Source: a virus. From it: 24,064 nt of DNA. Below the pieces are notes generated by a model. That model was not told where the DNA came from. It worked only from the letters and a program-made list of their open reading frames with translations, and ran no database searches. The translations under genes were made by a program, and so were the position numbers. The stretch lies in IMG/VR virus record IMGVR_UViG_3300031787_005859, positions 1-24,064 of that record; one strand, given 5' to 3'. The first letter of the stretch is position 1; the number at the start of each line of letters is the position of its first letter. Below are positions 9,334 through 19,400 of the stretch, one piece after another.

Positions 9334-11166
9334 TTATTCATTAAGAAGTATCTCTGCTGCACCAGCTTGCGGTTCTTGATTTCTAGCAATAGCTAATTGA
9401 GCAGGTGTAATTTTACCATTGTTAGCATCAGCTTTTATATTCATACTACCAGCATCACTTTGTAAAAAATAAATTTCTTTACTTCCAGTTTGTTTTTTAA
9501 TATGAAAAGCTGTTTCTAAAATATCTTTAACACTACCACTTACTTTTTTAGCAACTTTACCATCTTCAGATATAATAGTAACTGTTCCACCTAAATAAGG
9601 TCCAAATTGATTTAATTCACTAATGTTTTGATATTTGCTATGATTATTTTTTCCACCAGATATTCTTAAAGTATGTTCTTGATTTTTAGCATCTCTAAAA
9701 GGAATTCCCTGATTTACAAAAGAATTTTTATAAGTTTTTAATTTAATTTTTTTCTGATCTGGTGTTATATCAAAATCTGAAAGTTTAGCATAGCTTTGTC
9801 TATATATTTTATTTTCATTAAAATCATTTTGAGTTAAATCTTTTACTGCTTTTATTTTAACTTTAAACTTACCATTACCTAAATTTTCTTTTACTTGAAC
9901 AAAAGGTTGATCTTTATAATCTTTAGATTTCCACCTATATTTTAAATTTTCTATTTGAGCATTAGCTTGAACATCGTAAACATTATCTGTAAAATCAAAA
10001 TCATATAAATAATCACTAATAGCTACTGCATTATTAACTTCTTTTCTTTTATCTTTTTTATCATTTCTAGGCTGATAAGTTACTGTTATACCTTCTGACA
10101 TATCTACCATTAATTTAGAATAACTTCCTAAATTTAAATTTTTATAAGATTTACCTCTGTAAACTTTTTCATTAACTTTTGAATAACCGATTGTTTTTGT
10201 AAAGTTATCATCTTCTATTTTTCTTTGTTTAATTTTAGGATCTTCAGTTGATTTTTTAGTTGGAGGTAATGATGTTGATTTTTTAAGTAAAGATGATTCA
10301 TTAGTATTTCTTACAAATTCTTGATCTTCAGTAGGATTACCATCAGCTGCGTCTTTTACTTTTCTTGTTTCTTCAATAGGAACATCACTTTCAAACATAT
10401 ATGTCCAAGCTTTTTCTAAAAAACTAGGATCTTTTGTTTCAGTAACTACTTTTTTAGGTTGAGCAGGTGTATTTGATTTAGGATTTTTATTAATAGGATA
10501 TGGTGATGCTCTAAATGTAGGATTAGGATTTAATTGAGGTTTAGGAGCTAATACTTGAGGTTGATAATTAGTTTTAGGTTGTTTAGGTGTTGTTTCAGCT
10601 GGAACAGTTTTTAATTTTTCTTTAAAATTAAATATTCTTGATGATACAAATGGATTAGGAACAGTTGAATCAGGACCTCCTACTGGTCTTACATAAGGAT
10701 GATTTGAATCACCGTATGCCATTATTTCATCAGCTTTAGCTTGACCATATTGTTTAAATAAACTAATGTATTGTTCAGCACCTTTAGGTCCTAAAAAATG
10801 AACTAAATCTGTTATTTCTTCTACTGAAGCATTTATCTTAAATTGATCTATTAATTTACCTGCAGTTGTTACATTTTTAGAAGTTAATTTATTTTGAACA
10901 ACTTCTTGTGCTTGTGCATTATTAGCATATAAATTAGCAATTTCTTCATCAGATTTATTAGTAACATTTATACCAATATCTTGTAAAGATTGTTTAATAT
11001 CATTTTTATTATATTTATAATAATGTTGATATTTTCCAATAGCCCATTGGTCTGCAGGTTTTAATTTACCATCTTTAGTTTTATTATTAATAACAGTATA
11101 ATTATTACTAGATTCTACGGAAGCAATTGCATTATTAATTCTATTTACTGTGGGGCTGGAAACCAC
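9334..11166 (-). CDS. Lysozyme/transglycosylase-like virion protein, GTG start or frameshift product
   Basis: 610 residues if started at GTG 11166; ends at TAA 9336-9334. The N-terminus resembles phage muralytic domains: a helix with ASVESSNNY (E18 a candidate catalytic acid), then AIGKYQ at 42-47, like the G-x-Y-Q turn of transglycosylases, and FLGPKGAEQYI further on. Residues ~180-300 form a Pro/Lys/Thr/Asn-rich linker; the C-terminal half is charged, probably beta-rich, and not recognised. Its likely job is local peptidoglycan cutting during genome delivery. The start is uncertain: the frame has no ATG before residue ~150, which would remove the enzyme-like domain. GTG 11166 is the only usual start codon near the overlap, and it lies within the 3' end of the upstream gene and in a foldable segment. 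The frame is open upstream to the TAA at 11244-11242, so production by -1 frameshifting from the 775-residue gene is a real alternative. A sequencing indel in an A7 run is also possible. Confidence 0.85.
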   Translation of the reverse strand: MVSSPTVNRINNAIASVESSNNYTVINNKTKDGKLKPADQWAIGKYQHYYKYNKNDIKQSLQDIGINVTNKSDEEIANLYANNAQAQEVVQNKLTSKNVTTAGKLIDQFKINASVEEITDLVHFLGPKGAEQYISLFKQYGQAKADEIMAYGDSNHPYVRPVGGPDSTVPNPFVSSRIFNFKEKLKTVPAETTPKQPKTNYQPQVLAPKPQLNPNPTFRASPYPINKNPKSNTPAQPKKVVTETKDPSFLEKAWTYMFESDVPIEETRKVKDAADGNPTEDQEFVRNTNESSLLKKSTSLPPTKKSTEDPKIKQRKIEDDNFTKTIGYSKVNEKVYRGKSYKNLNLGSYSKLMVDMSEGITVTYQPRNDKKDKRKEVNNAVAISDYLYDFDFTDNVYDVQANAQIENLKYRWKSKDYKDQPFVQVKENLGNGKFKVKIKAVKDLTQNDFNENKIYRQSYAKLSDFDITPDQKKIKLKTYKNSFVNQGIPFRDAKNQEHTLRISGGKNNHSKYQNISELNQFGPYLGGTVTIISEDGKVAKKVSGSVKDILETAFHIKKQTGSKEIYFLQSDAGSMNIKADANNGKITPAQLAIARNQEPQAGAAEILLNE

Positions 11167-13472
11167 CCCAGATCTCTGCCCTGAGTCTGAGGATTTTGCT
11201 TTCCCACAGGAGAATAATTTTCTTTTTTTAATGCTTGTTCTTTAATTTTAGTTTCTATATTTTCTTTTTGTGAATTATACCATCTTTTTAATTCAGTAGC
11301 TCCTTTATAATCTTGTAAAGGTAGTTTATTAAGTTTATCTTGATAATCAAAATTTAATTGATCTATCAAAAGTGTTTTTATATAATCTAACTCTTGTAAT
11401 TGAGAACTAACTTTATTAGATGCTTCTACAAAGATGTCACCTAAATTATTTGTGTATTGAGTGTTAACTCCATCTAAACTATATTCATATCTAAATGTAG
11501 GATTATCTTTTGCTAAATCTTTAAATGTCGCATCAAAATTAAATGTTTTATCTCCTATATTAAATGATCCTTTTGTATTACCACTTCTTTGTAATGATTT
11601 AGATATTTGTTGCCAGAATCTCATTTGAGCTTTTAGAATAGGATATTCATCTGTTGCTAATTTATCAAGATTAGTTTCTGAAAGGTCAAACTGATAATAA
11701 TTACCATTAAACGCAAAAACACCTACAACACCATCATCAGGATCATATCCTATTTTTAAACTAGAAGCTTTGGTATCAAAATTACCTTTATCATCACGAG
11801 GAATACTTTTTACAAATTTTGTTAAACCATCACCTTCAGAAGCATCTTTATTTGTTACAAGATCTTTTATTTTTAATCCTCCTTGTGATGCATTTTGTAA
11901 TAATGTCATTTCTATATTATCAAATCTTTCATCATAAGGTAAGTCTGCTAATTGTATTTTAGACATCTTATTTTTAAGATTATTAAATGCTTTATATACT
12001 TTAGCTTCTGGTGTATTTTTATATTTATCATCATTTAATCTTTTTTGCATTTCTTTTTGAATATCTTCTTCAGATACAGGTTTACCTCCAGCATCTTTAA
12101 ATGATGTAAGTTCTTCTTCTACATTCTTTCTTAAATCTGTAATTATTTGAGCATTAAACTCATTAGGTTTTATATTTAAATCTGCTGCAATTTTATTAAT
12201 GAGATTTTCTCTAGTGTTTGAGGCATACCTCATTTCTTCAAAATTTGTTAATGCATCACTTATTTCAGGAGTAATGGCTGGAGCATTACTTCCTGGTTTT
12301 AAAATCCATTGACCATATTCATTTTTAGCATAGTTATTATATATTTGATCACTAACTATTTTTCTATTATTCCAATTATTAGAAGTTACAGTATTTGCTG
12401 GTATGATTCCTGTTAATTGTGCAATATTATTTGTTGCAACCTGAACTTCATTGTTAGCATAATTTTTATCATTTATTAATGCATCAAAAGAACCTATTTC
12501 ATCTTCAGCATAAACACCTTTTTGTATTGCTGGTATACCTACAGTTTTACCTTGAAGTGTAGTTGTTAAACCTGATAATACTTCTTTTTTCTTAGTTTGA
12601 TCTCCATCACCTCCGTCTCCTCCAGGTTTAGTAGGTTTAGGAGGAGTTATTTCTGGTATATTATGAAAAGATCTATCTTTTGTTATTTTTTGATAACCTA
12701 ATAAATTACTTATAGGAATTGCAACATCAGTATCCCATTTTTCAGCTTTATATTCTTGAGGCTTATAATTAGTTGTTGACCAAAAATACCCTTGATTTTC
12801 AGGAGATTGTCTCCAACTAGAATATCTATCATTTACATATTTACGAACTTCTTTATCAGCTACTTGTTCTACTGTTACAGCATCTGTTTGTAAAATTCCA
12901 TATTTATTTGGATTGGTTTTAATATCTTCTATAACATTAGCTTTAAATTTTTCAGCTTCAGGTAATATTGATTTTACAGGATCTGTAAATTGCATTGGAG
13001 AATAATATGCAGCAGAAGTCATTTCACCTGGGTCTAATTGAGCTCTTGGTGTACCATCAGGTCCATATAATCCTGCAAATATTTTATCAGTATATTTACC
13101 TTCTTGTAAAGCTTGATTATATCTTTGAGTTAAAGCATAATCTTCCATTATGTTTTTAACTTCAGGATCAGCAGCAAGATTTGCAGTAAATTTAGATAAC
13201 TCTGGAGCAGCCATTGAAACATTACCTGTATTAACAAGAGTATCTCTAATCTTTTCTATTTGAGGTAAATACTGTTGTTTAACTCTATCATAAGCATCTT
13301 TAGTTAACATGCCAGGAGTTATCTTCAAAAAGTTTTCAGCAGCTTTATCAATAGCAGCATTTTGTAAATCAAACTCTTTTTGTTTAGTTTCAAGTTGTTT
13401 ATAAATAAAATCTAAAGGTAAATCAACTTGTGTTTTTACATAAGGACTTGGTGTATATTCAAATAATCTCAT
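11145..13472 (-). CDS. Probable crAss-like virion cargo/structural protein, 775 aa
   Basis: ATG at 13472, 19 nt after the upstream stop; ends at TAA 11147-11145. An out-of-frame ATG sits 5 nt upstream of the start. No enzyme motif is recognised. The N-terminal ~190 residues are helical, begin with an aromatic/Pro-rich segment (FEYTPSPYVKTQVDLPLDFI) and contain DPEVKNIMEDY, a pattern I associate with structural proteins of Bacteroidota phages. A Pro/Gly/Asp linker at ~274-291 separates this from a long charged helical middle and a C-terminal part. It lies between two muralytic-type proteins and next to giant cargo-like genes, so a cargo or internal-virion role is inferred. The last ~22 codons are much more GC-rich than the rest and encode an odd tail ending in GWFPAPQ. 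The coding end overlaps the next gene by 22 nt and carries a possible -1 frameshift signal at codons 749-750. Confidence 0.88.
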   Translation of the reverse strand: MRLFEYTPSPYVKTQVDLPLDFIYKQLETKQKEFDLQNAAIDKAAENFLKITPGMLTKDAYDRVKQQYLPQIEKIRDTLVNTGNVSMAAPELSKFTANLAADPEVKNIMEDYALTQRYNQALQEGKYTDKIFAGLYGPDGTPRAQLDPGEMTSAAYYSPMQFTDPVKSILPEAEKFKANVIEDIKTNPNKYGILQTDAVTVEQVADKEVRKYVNDRYSSWRQSPENQGYFWSTTNYKPQEYKAEKWDTDVAIPISNLLGYQKITKDRSFHNIPEITPPKPTKPGGDGGDGDQTKKKEVLSGLTTTLQGKTVGIPAIQKGVYAEDEIGSFDALINDKNYANNEVQVATNNIAQLTGIIPANTVTSNNWNNRKIVSDQIYNNYAKNEYGQWILKPGSNAPAITPEISDALTNFEEMRYASNTRENLINKIAADLNIKPNEFNAQIITDLRKNVEEELTSFKDAGGKPVSEEDIQKEMQKRLNDDKYKNTPEAKVYKAFNNLKNKMSKIQLADLPYDERFDNIEMTLLQNASQGGLKIKDLVTNKDASEGDGLTKFVKSIPRDDKGNFDTKASSLKIGYDPDDGVVGVFAFNGNYYQFDLSETNLDKLATDEYPILKAQMRFWQQISKSLQRSGNTKGSFNIGDKTFNFDATFKDLAKDNPTFRYEYSLDGVNTQYTNNLGDIFVEASNKVSSQLQELDYIKTLLIDQLNFDYQDKLNKLPLQDYKGATELKRWYNSQKENIETKIKEQALKKENYSPVGKQNPQTQGRDLGWFPAPQ
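11148..11231 (-). promoter_or_regulatory. Candidate -1 ribosomal frameshift signal: A_AAA_AAA plus GC-rich stem
   Basis: In the 775-residue frame the codons TTA AAA AAA GAA (11231-11220) form the slippery heptamer A_AAA_AAA. Thirteen nt later a GC-rich segment begins (11209-11148; 35 of 62 nt are G or C). Its ends pair perfectly over 7 bp (CTGTGGG, 11209-11203, with CCCACAG, 11154-11148). An inner 7-bp stem with one G-U pair can form between CCTCAGA (11192-11186) and TCTGGGG (11172-11166). The outer stem ends directly before the zero-frame TAA. After a -1 slip the next codon is AGA at 11223-11221 and the frame stays open into the 610-residue protein, giving 750+629=1379 residues. The 13-nt spacer is longer than the usual 5-9 nt. 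The folding was done by eye. Confidence 0.45.
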
Positions 13473-13491
13473 ATCATATTATTTTAAATTG

Positions 13492-16400
13492 TTAAGCAGA
13501 TAGTGGATTACCTTGTTCATCATACATTTTACCATCAGGTGAAACATATACATCTTTTCCTCCAATGCTTGTTTTATAACTTCTTGTATTCATTCTATTT
13601 CTAGCAATCCATTCTTGTAAATATCTTTGTCTTTCTTCAGTAGCAGCACTTGCTAATTTATCAGTAGCACCTTGTGCACCTTTAAATACATAAGTCATTG
13701 CATTCTGATAATTTTGTTCATTTAGAGCATCTGTTTCTCTATTAGCACCAAACTGAGCCATTCCTGTTTGTTGTGCTAATTGAGCATTTGTATTTTTTTC
13801 TCTCATAATACTTTCTTCAATTCTTCCTGCAAGATCTTTATTAGATTGTAAGAAACCTTCTCTAAGAAGATTTCCAAACATTCTATTTCCTGAGTTTTTT
13901 ATTCTATCTGCAAAAGTATCAAATCTTCTTCTACTTTCTTCTCTATCAATTATTCTTTCTGGTTCATAATTAACAGTTTGAGCACCTAATTTTCTATAAG
14001 GTAATTTTCTTTTAGCTAAATTTGTAAGAGCATATATTGATGCAGCAAGATCTGGTAGTCCTTGACCATATCTAGCTGCTTTAGAATACCAAGGTTCTTC
14101 ATACCAAGGTTCATCTGGTGATGGAGATTTTGGAGGTTTTGACCGTTTGTAAGGTAAATTTTGACCATAAGTTCCTTCTAATATATCTCCTTCAACAGGA
14201 TTTTCAATTGTTGCATATGGATTAGGATTCATGCTTCTTCCAGGAAATGGCTCATAAAGTGGTGTAGGATATATAGGTTCTTCTTTAATAGTTAATTTAG
14301 GTTTTGTATTATTATTTGGTAATTTAAATGATTTAGGTTCTATTCTATCAATTAAAGGAGGTCTATTATCAATTGCATACTGAGTAGTCATTTCAGACAT
14401 ATCATCATATAATGGACTAGAATTTTCATAATCAGTAGCCATTTGTTGACCAATATTATACATAATAGGATACATAGAATCAGTGACTGGACCACCTCCT
14501 TGATACATATTACCTCCTTCAGCTAACATAGGTTGTACCATAGGTTGATATACATATCCTCCATTAGCATAATCCATTAACATACCACCTCTATTTTGTG
14601 CAGCTACTTCAAATGGTTGTTGTACATTAGATACCATTGGACCTCCTGCTGCATATCTTGACAATCCTTTTATTTTAGGAAGATAATCATTAATATTAGG
14701 ATTTGGATTTGAACCTTGATAGTTCATAACTGGTTTTCCATCTGGCTGATTTTGTCCAGTATTATAAAAGAAATTTTCAGTTGGAGTCATATAAGAATAA
14801 GTAGTATCACGTTTTAACCCATTGTCATATTCATTTATAATTCTAGTACCTTGTTCAGTAAAAGGTAAATTATTACCAGCACCAGCAGTTATTATATTTC
14901 TAGAACCTTGATTAATATTACTTCTTGAAGCAATTGGTAAAGACCATTGATCTGGTGGATCTGTTGGACCTCCTTCAGCATGTTTCCAACCAGCAGCATT
15001 TCTAGCAAAGTTAGCTTTCTTAACCATTGCTGCTGAGTAATTACCTTTATTAGCTAATACTTGTCTTGCAAACTCTTGAACGGACATACCTCTTTTTTTA
15101 GCTGCAGCAGTAAATGTGCCTCTTTTAGATTTTTTAATATGAATGCTACCACCTTTAGCATAAGAGTTAGGCATATTTAAATCTTTAACAATTCTTCCAC
15201 CATAAGCATAGTAATTATCTGCTTCAACATAGTTTTGAATATCATTACTTAAAATTCTTTCAAGATCGTTATTTAACTTACCACCAGCTGCAGCAATTTG
15301 TAAAGCACCATTAACCATCATTTGATTTTGTTGTTCTTCAGCTTGTGCTTTAGCTCTAGCTACTTCAGTTTCCATTATAGAATTTTGTTTAAGTTGTTCA
15401 ATTGTTTCAGCAGAATATGAATCATTAGGTCTTCTTAATTGTTTTTTTACAAATGAATTATTTGATAAACCTGATAACGTATATTTATTTAATCTTTTTT
15501 CAAGTTTTTCAGCCATTGTATTACCAAGCTCATCTGTTTGAGTATTCATACCATCTACCTCATCTGATACAACATAATTACCATCAATTACAAACTCTCC
15601 ACCTTCTGCCATAGCATTTTGTCCAATAGGTACTCCACCATAAGCATTTTCATGATGGTAACCTGCAGAGTCAGGAATTTTATTTATTCCAAATTGATTA
15701 AATGAACCACCTTGTTTATAATCTTTATATCTGTTTTTCATAGAGTATGGGTTTTGCAAAGTTACTAAATTATTTATATCACCACCAGTTGCTGCAAAAT
15801 TTAAATTAGGACTAGTTGGTGTTATAAAGTTGTTAGTATATCTGTTCATATATTCTTCACTTTGACCTTCACCTATTCTTTTATTTTCTAAATCTTTTAA
15901 TCTTGTTTTAGTTTTACCTGTAACAGCATTCCACATATTACCAACATTAGATAATGCTGTTCCAACTATGGGTATATTTCCTACAGTTTCATCTGCACTA
16001 AAAGCTATTTTTTGTTCTTCTTCATCTAAATCTAAAAATTTAGATGCTTGTTTTTTCATAACATTATTTGTAGCTTTATTTATTTGATCTGCTGTTTGAG
16101 CTAAAGCCATTATTGTCATAGGATCCATAGACGTTGATTTATTAGATGTTGTTTGTTTAGAAGGAAAAAATTGTCCTTCTGAAACAGAAGGCATTTTACT
16201 TGTTTCATAAGTTTTAGTTATAGGATTATATCCTGAAGAATCATATCCTGAAGAATTATAAGGTCCACCTGCATAATACATGTATGGATTGATAGGACCA
16301 CCTTGTGCTTTAACAGTATTAACTATATTTACAATATTAGGATTTTGTTTTAAAACTGAATCAGCAATATTTTGAATTTTTTCACCATATAAAGGAGTTT

Positions 16401-19400
16401 TAGACATGTTTATACCTTCTTTAGGTATTGGAACACCATATATAGATTTCATTTTAAAACCATGATATTTTTTTTCAGTTTCAGGAGTAATTGTTCCTAA
16501 ACCATTATATGCTTGAATTAAATGTTTTGTATCTTTATAACCTAATTTTTTAGCATAATCCATTTTATCTTTTAATGTAGAAACTAAATTTCTTTCAGCA
16601 TTAGAATCTTCATTAAGAAGATCCATTACATGACCAATGTTACTATCTGTTTTACCAAGTTGTGTTTCTTGTAATCCTACAGCTAATGCTAAATAAGGAT
16701 CTACATCATATTCTTTAGAATATTTAACTAAATTGTTAATTACACTTGTATCATATTCTCCTGATAATAAATCTCTAGTTGGTTTTATTTTAGTTTTTGT
16801 AACAGGATTATATACTCTTTTATCAATAATTTTAGTAGGAGGCAAAGGTATTCTTGAAACATACCTATTAAAATCTTCAATAACTTCTTGAGGTAAAAGT
16901 TTAGTATTTACTGAAGTAGTAGATACAACTGCTTTTTGTTTACCTGGATTTATGTCACCACCATCTTGATATAAATAACCACCTTTAGCTGCATATTGTT
17001 CATAAGGAGATTGTTGTTTATTACTTGCTAATGTATTTAATATTTTAGATAATACTTCATTATTATAATATCTAAATAAATGATTATTATAACCTGATTT
17101 TTTTATTTCTTGTAATCTTTCTGGAGTAATTATTTCACCTGGTTTAAACTTCTGATCAAATCTTAATTGCATTAAAAATGGATAAAGTTCTTCTCTTTCA
17201 AGTTCATTTATTACACTATTATCTTCTGGTGTAGGAAATTTAGCCATCATTATTTTAGCTAATGGTTTTTTACCGTCTTTAGTTTCAATTTCATATGTAT
17301 GACCACCTTCATGTGTTACTATTGATAATGGATCATATTTATCAGTTGCATTAACATCAGGATTTAAAACAATTATATTACCTTCAGGATCAGTAAATCC
17401 TTGAGGATTTTTTTTCATGCTTTTAAGAACTTCTTCTTTATATTTAGGATTTAAATTTGCTATATACTTATTAATTAATTCTTGATTAATTACAGGATCT
17501 GGATTATATAAAACTTTAGTGTTTGCTATAGATTTTTCAAAACCAGGTATTTTATGTTCAATATTATATATATTTCTTTCACTAAGTATTTGAGGTAAAT
17601 CATCAGGATCATATTTAATTTTATCTATAACACTAGGTAATGCAGGAAAAAGTTCATCAAACCTTCTTATAGTTTCATCACTATTCATCCAAGTAGTATA
17701 AAAATCAGCTACAGGTTTAGAAAATTCTTTTCCAATATTTGAACTAGATTTAAAAACATCATCTTCACTATTATTAACAGATCCACCTTTTGCAAATGTA
17801 AATTCAGATTCTTTATTAAATAAATCTCCAACATTTTTAATTAATCTACTAGGATGTATTTCTCTTTTAAATCTATTAATTACAGGTTTGTTTTTAGGAT
17901 CTCTTAACCAATCATATCCTTTTTTACTAAGATAAGCTGTTCCTGCTGTTAAAACTAATGGAGCAAATGTATTAATAGCATTTTCTATATGTGCACCAAC
18001 ATCTTTTTTACTCCCACTAATAAACATTTGTCTTTCAGCTGGAGTTAATTTATCCCAATTATTTTTAATATAATTAAGTGATGGATTAGTTTTAAAATCA
18101 TCATAACCCATTCCAGGTATATCAATAAATCCTCTTCTAAATCCAAAAGGCAATGTTCTTTCTCCATAATTATATACTTTTGGAAAAGTACCACCTCCTT
18201 GCATTTTCATAGGTGTTTCATGTATCATTTGACCAGGAAATTGATATTCATTATTTGGATACATTATTTGACCATAACCTGTTTCATCTTCTCCATATAC
18301 AGGATAAGGAACACCTTGCATAGTAATTTGACCTGTAGGTGATGGTACTATTGTACGTTTACCAGGATGAGCCCATTGACCACGAGGATCTATTATTGCA
18401 CCACCATCTGCATACATGTAACCACCTTTAGCATAACCTTTAAACAATCCATTTCCTGGACCTTGTGTAGGAAAATAACCACCTTCTGCTTTTAAAATCA
18501 TATTATATCCAGGATTACCTTCTCTTTCTAAATCTTGTTGATAATAATCTCTATAATCTTGATTTGTAAGACCATCTGAATTTATACCGTAAAATTCATA
18601 TCTACCATTATCTAAATGAATATACTGAGCATCTTTATTTTGTTTTAAAAATCTATTTACTTTATCAACTCCTTTTTTTCCACTTGATATATAATTAAAT
18701 TCTGATTTTTTTGTAGACGGAGAATACAAAATAAATTTACCTGTATTAGGAGTGTTTTGATAAATAGGATTTCCTTGGTTATCTAATAATCTCATTGCTC
18801 CTTCATTTAATACAGCTTTATTAATATTAGTTGCACCAAACCTTCTTGGTACTATTTCAGTATTAGAATTAAAATCTGAAGCTTTTCCTACTTTAAATTT
18901 ACCATCTTCTATACCATAAAAAGATTGTATAGTTTTAGATGGATATTCTTTATCAGAATATGTATCTGTAGCAGACAACCAATCTTTAGCCTTTCTTACA
19001 GTATTATTAGTATTTTCTATAAACTCTCCTCCTAATATCATTTGACCATCTGCAGTTTGATTAACTTTTGCAAAATCCATATTTCTATTAGTTAAATCTA
19101 TAGTTGTATCCCTAGAACTTAAACTTCCAGGTGTACTAGTTATTCCTGCAGAATTTAATACTTTATTTTTTACAGCAGGAGGACTAAATGCTAAACCCAT
19201 TATTCCAGCATATCCAGGATATGCAGTTCCAGCTAATCCTGCAATTGTATAATCAGCAGCTCCCCAATTTCTACCTCCATATAATATAGGATTTATTCTA
19301 TTTCTATTACCAGTTGCAATAGCTTCTTCTAAAGCCTCTTCTGCATAATTAGGTAAAGTCCAAGAATCTCCATATTTATTTTTTACTTCTAAATGTTCTT

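Noticed and set aside
11190-11212. Plus-strand pyrimidine tract followed by CAGG, resembling a eukaryotic 3' splice site
   Set aside because: It falls in the GC-rich coding overlap on the opposite strand; the context is a phage, and both minus-strand frames read through without an intron.
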